Assembly (NCBI GenBank): GCA_964486645.1
Contig: CAZAOG010000028.1
Span: forward strand, 1 to 25,074
DNA: 25,074 nucleotides
From: GCA-002790365 sp964486645
Lineage (GTDB): Bacteria > Bacteroidota > Ignavibacteria > Ignavibacteriales > Ignavibacteriaceae
Direction of reading: 5' to 3'
Below the pieces are notes generated by a model. The model saw only the letters and a program-made list of their open reading frames with translations. It made no database searches and had not been told where the DNA came from. Made by a program: the position numbers and the translations under genes. Shown here piece by piece: positions 22,531 to 25,074 of the stretch (position 1 is its first letter; every line of letters starts with the position of its first letter).

Positions 22531-24930
22531 ATGATTGGAAGTATTGTACTTTCATTAGCATTGGCAAGCAGCCTAATTGCCATGATAATGTATTATTTAA
22601 GTTTTAAAGGCTATAAAAATACAATCAACTATGCGAGAATAGCGTATCATTCAACCGCTATGCTTATAATTATTGCATCCGCTCTTTTATGGAGAATTTT
22701 ACTCAGCCATTCCTATCAGTACGGATATGTTTTTAATTATTCGAGCAATAATTTACCTTTTGGCTTCTTGTTCTCAACTTTTTGGGGCGGACAGGAAGGA
22801 AGCTTCATGCTTTGGCTTTTATTCACGTCAATAATAGGTATCGTACTTCAAAGTTATACTTCCAAAAGAGACGATTTGGAACCGAGGGTGATGGTAATAT
22901 TTTCACTTGCCGTTGTCTTTTTATTGGTTATGGTTTCCCCTTTGTTTAAAAATCCTTTTGCTTTCATTTGGACTGACCCGATTTTTATAGACTTTAAATA
23001 TATTAATCCTGCTTATATCGGATTACCCCAGTTAAGCAATTTTGCTTTCAGCGACACTTCAACCGGGCAGCAATTTATTAAAATGACAAGCGAACTTAAA
23101 GATATATTAACCGCTGCCGGAATTTCAGTAAATCAGTTTATTATTAATGGCAAGGGACTTAATCCGCAATTATTAAACTTCTGGATGCAGATACATCCGC
23201 CAATTTTATTTATCGGTTTTTCATTGTCTACAGTTCCTTTTGCTTTTGCTATGGCAGCATTAATGAAAAATGATTATACGAAATGGATTAAACAAGCTTT
23301 CCCTTGGGTCTTATCCAGTGCAGCAGTTCTGGGACTCGCGATTATGCTCGGCGGCTACTGGGCTTATGAAATGCTCGGTTGGGGCGGTTATTGGGCTTGG
23401 GACCCTGTAGAAAACTCCAGCCTCATTCCCTGGCTTATAAGTATAGCTGCTATTCATACAATGCTTGTTCAAAGAAAAAGTCAATCAAAAGGTGGTGTCG
23501 GCAGATTTTTGAAAACAAATCTTATCCTGTCTATATTAATTTACATACTTGTACTTTACTCAACGTTTTTAACAAGGAGCGGTGTATTAGGTGATGCCTC
23601 GGTGCATTCATTTGTTAGTCCAGGGGCAATTGTGTATTTATTCTTATTAATTTTTATCCTTTCATTTTTGACTTTGGGGTTTGGAGGAATTATTTATCGT
23701 TGGAGCTCATTGTCAAAATTTGACGTTCAAAACGATAATTTGCTGTCCAGAGAACTGGCCCTTTTTACTGCCGCAATTGTTATGAGTGCTTCTGCTTTGA
23801 TAGTATTGGTCGGTACTTCAGCACCTATTTTTGGGCGTGCTGTTGAAACCACGTTTTATGTTCAAATGCATTTACCCTTAGCAATAATTATTGGACTTTT
23901 AAACGGACTTAGCCTGCTGATTAAATGGAAAAAATCGAGTTGGAACGAAGTTATAAAGAAAGGTATGTTTTCACTTTTGGTATCGTTGTTCTCAACCATA
24001 CTGATGGTAGCGTTAGGCGGAATAGATGATTTGATGCTTATAATTTTATTCTTCTCTTCTGCTTTTTTACTTTTTGTTAACTTGGAAATAGCCGTCAAAA
24101 TAGTTAGGAGCAATAAAAAAATGATTGGTGCTTATGTTTCGCACATTGGTATCGCTTTGTTTATTTTAGGCGTAATCGGTTCTGCGGGATATTCGGTAAA
24201 GCAAGATGCAGACCTTGTAAAGGGAATTCCCACCGATGTACTTGGATATAAAATGCTGTTTACCGGCTATAAACCGATTGATAATGATACTAAATATGCA
24301 TTCACGGTTGAAATAAATAAAGGCAATGATTCTTATACTGCTGAACCGGTGATGTACATTAGCGAATATACAAACAGTATCATGCGGATTCCTTCAATAG
24401 TGGTAGGGGCTACAAAGGATATTTACATTTCTCCGGTGGGATTCGAAGACAGTCGGAAGTCACAAAATATCGGTCAAAAAATCTCGATTGAAAAGGGAAA
24501 ATCCGTCGATGTAAATGGCGTGAAATTTACTTTTAAATCTTTTGATTTTCCCCAGAAGACAAGAGATGCAATGATGGCGGGAAAGGATTTTAAAATCGGC
24601 GTAAATTTTTCAGCCGAAAAAGATAAAACCAAAATACCATTTGAATTGTTTTTGATTAGTAAAGGAGGTAACAAATCCTTTACCTCATTCACATTGGATA
24701 AATTTAAGATGGTGGCTACTTTAGAAGATTTACTGGCAACGGGGAAGGTTGAGCTTTCTATCTTTGATTTAAATGATAAAAAAAATACTGATGTAAAAGA
24801 GCCGGTGCAAACATTAGCAATAGAAGCCAGTATCAAACCTTTTATCAATTTAGTTTGGATTGGTGTCATTGTAATGGTATTAGGATTTATTGTGTCTATT
24901 TTGCGTAGATTGAAAGAATCCTTGAGGTAG
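22531..24930 (+). CDS. ccmF: CcmF cytochrome c haem lyase
   Basis: 799-aa inner-membrane protein that takes haem from CcmE and attaches it to CxxCH motifs of apocytochromes. The N-terminal FWGGQEGSFMLWLL segment (84-97) and the WWD domain WGGYWAWDPVENSSLIPWL (284-302) are unmistakable. Candidate haem ligands are periplasmic His222 in QIHPPILF and His359 in SVHSF, and membrane His309 in AAIHTM and His538 in VSHIGIAL, matching the four-histidine set of E. coli CcmF. A large periplasmic domain (about 555-770) lies before the last helix. The protein is longer than E. coli CcmF (647 aa), partly because of extra residues at about 148-207, between NPF and GLNPQL. No CcmG/H/I genes follow in the window. 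Confidence 0.96.
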   Translation: MIGSIVLSLALASSLIAMIMYYLSFKGYKNTINYARIAYHSTAMLIIIASALLWRILLSHSYQYGYVFNYSSNNLPFGFLFSTFWGGQEGSFMLWLLFTSIIGIVLQSYTSKRDDLEPRVMVIFSLAVVFLLVMVSPLFKNPFAFIWTDPIFIDFKYINPAYIGLPQLSNFAFSDTSTGQQFIKMTSELKDILTAAGISVNQFIINGKGLNPQLLNFWMQIHPPILFIGFSLSTVPFAFAMAALMKNDYTKWIKQAFPWVLSSAAVLGLAIMLGGYWAYEMLGWGGYWAWDPVENSSLIPWLISIAAIHTMLVQRKSQSKGGVGRFLKTNLILSILIYILVLYSTFLTRSGVLGDASVHSFVSPGAIVYLFLLIFILSFLTLGFGGIIYRWSSLSKFDVQNDNLLSRELALFTAAIVMSASALIVLVGTSAPIFGRAVETTFYVQMHLPLAIIIGLLNGLSLLIKWKKSSWNEVIKKGMFSLLVSLFSTILMVALGGIDDLMLIILFFSSAFLLFVNLEIAVKIVRSNKKMIGAYVSHIGIALFILGVIGSAGYSVKQDADLVKGIPTDVLGYKMLFTGYKPIDNDTKYAFTVEINKGNDSYTAEPVMYISEYTNSIMRIPSIVVGATKDIYISPVGFEDSRKSQNIGQKISIEKGKSVDVNGVKFTFKSFDFPQKTRDAMMAGKDFKIGVNFSAEKDKTKIPFELFLISKGGNKSFTSFTLDKFKMVATLEDLLATGKVELSIFDLNDKKNTDVKEPVQTLAIEASIKPFINLVWIGVIVMVLGFIVSILRRLKESLR

Positions 24931-24963
24931 AAAATTTTTGTAGATAATTATTAAAAATTAATC

Positions 24964-24994
24964 TTGACAAAAAATATTTACGTGCTTAACTTTG
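24964..24994 (+). promoter_or_regulatory. Bacteroidota-type promoter for the tRNA-like gene
   Basis: TTGACA at 24964-24969 and TAACTTTG at 24987-24994 fit the TTG-N(about 20)-TAnnTTTG promoter used by the primary sigma factor of Bacteroidota. Transcription would begin near 25000, about 34 bases before the tRNA-like gene. Confidence 0.65.
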
Positions 24995-25033
24995 TTCTTC
25001 GTTTTTGTAGATATTGTTTTGAAAGAGATTGAT

Positions 25034-25074
25034 TCCGCGATAGCTCAATGGTAGAGTCCGTCAGCCGACGGATT
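25034..25074 (+). tRNA. Partial tRNA-like gene, cut by the window end
   Basis: The 5' half looks like a tRNA: acceptor strand TCCGCGA (25034-25040), TA linker, and a D arm GCTC-AATGGTA-GAGT (25043-25057) with the usual GG in the loop. The next bases form TCCGTC-AGCC-GACGGA (25057-25072), a 6-bp stem with a 4-base loop (or a 5-bp stem with a 6-base loop). A standard 7-base anticodon loop with T at position 33 cannot be placed, so no amino acid is assigned. The 3' half lies outside the window. A clear promoter upstream argues that it is expressed. Confidence 0.6.

Noticed and set aside
23379..23594. Second plus-strand frame within ccmF
   Set aside because: It lies across the WWD domain in the wrong frame and has no start signal.
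1..25074. CRISPR array or rRNA genes
   Set aside because: No regularly spaced direct repeats and no rRNA-like sequence were seen.

Overview
The window suggests a bacterium of the Bacteroidota/Chlorobi superphylum, most likely an Ignavibacteria-like lineage (inference). The supporting signs are AT-rich DNA, a PorV/PorQ-type outer-membrane protein, an exported metalloprotease with a type IX secretion (T9SS) C-terminal sorting domain, and a TTG-N20-TAnnTTTG promoter of the Bacteroidota type ahead of the tRNA-like gene. Cytochrome c maturation uses System I (Ccm), whereas most Bacteroidota use CcsBA. Several genes start with TTG behind good Shine-Dalgarno sequences.

Layout: 1-435 is non-coding and holds a long inverted repeat. 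436-2632 encodes tryptophanase followed by an overlapping DUF4905-like protein. 2776-5098 is a tight cluster of AMMECR1-domain AmrA, Memo-family AmrB and a Rossmann/DUF2520 protein; the radical SAM partner AmrS is not in the window. 5191-7845 holds glycyl-tRNA synthetase and an exported TPR protein. 7856-11085 is a three-gene restriction-modification cassette (methyltransferase, DpnII-like nuclease, second methyltransferase) that looks acquired. 11118-12053 is PorQ-like, on the minus strand and convergent to the cassette. 12168-14815 holds a saccharopine dehydrogenase-like oxidoreductase, the HtpX membrane protease and an unknown exported protein with a C-terminal membrane anchor.

From 14883 to 24930 runs a near-continuous series of plus-strand genes, most overlapping or nearly touching: BamD, hotdog acyl-CoA thioesterase, exported FG-GAP/VCBS protein, T9SS-sorted metalloprotease, then ccmA-ccmB-ccmC-ccmD-ccmE-ccmF. 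ccmD is a 52-codon gene with a TTG start. CcmE carries a C-x-x-x-Y haem-attachment motif in place of the usual H-x-x-x-Y. CcmA lacks the usual Q-loop Gln and H-loop His, and CcmF has an extra periplasmic-loop segment. Together they make a divergent 'System I*'-like haem-delivery pathway: CcmC and CcmD load haem on CcmE, CcmAB powers release, and CcmF attaches haem to apocytochromes. No CcmG, CcmH or CcmI is present in the window.

The window ends inside a tRNA-like gene (from 25034). Its acceptor 5' strand and D arm look normal, but its anticodon region cannot be folded canonically. The points most worth a second look are the CxxxY Ccm locus, the M-R-M restriction system, the unusual tRNA-like gene and the inverted repeat near the left end.
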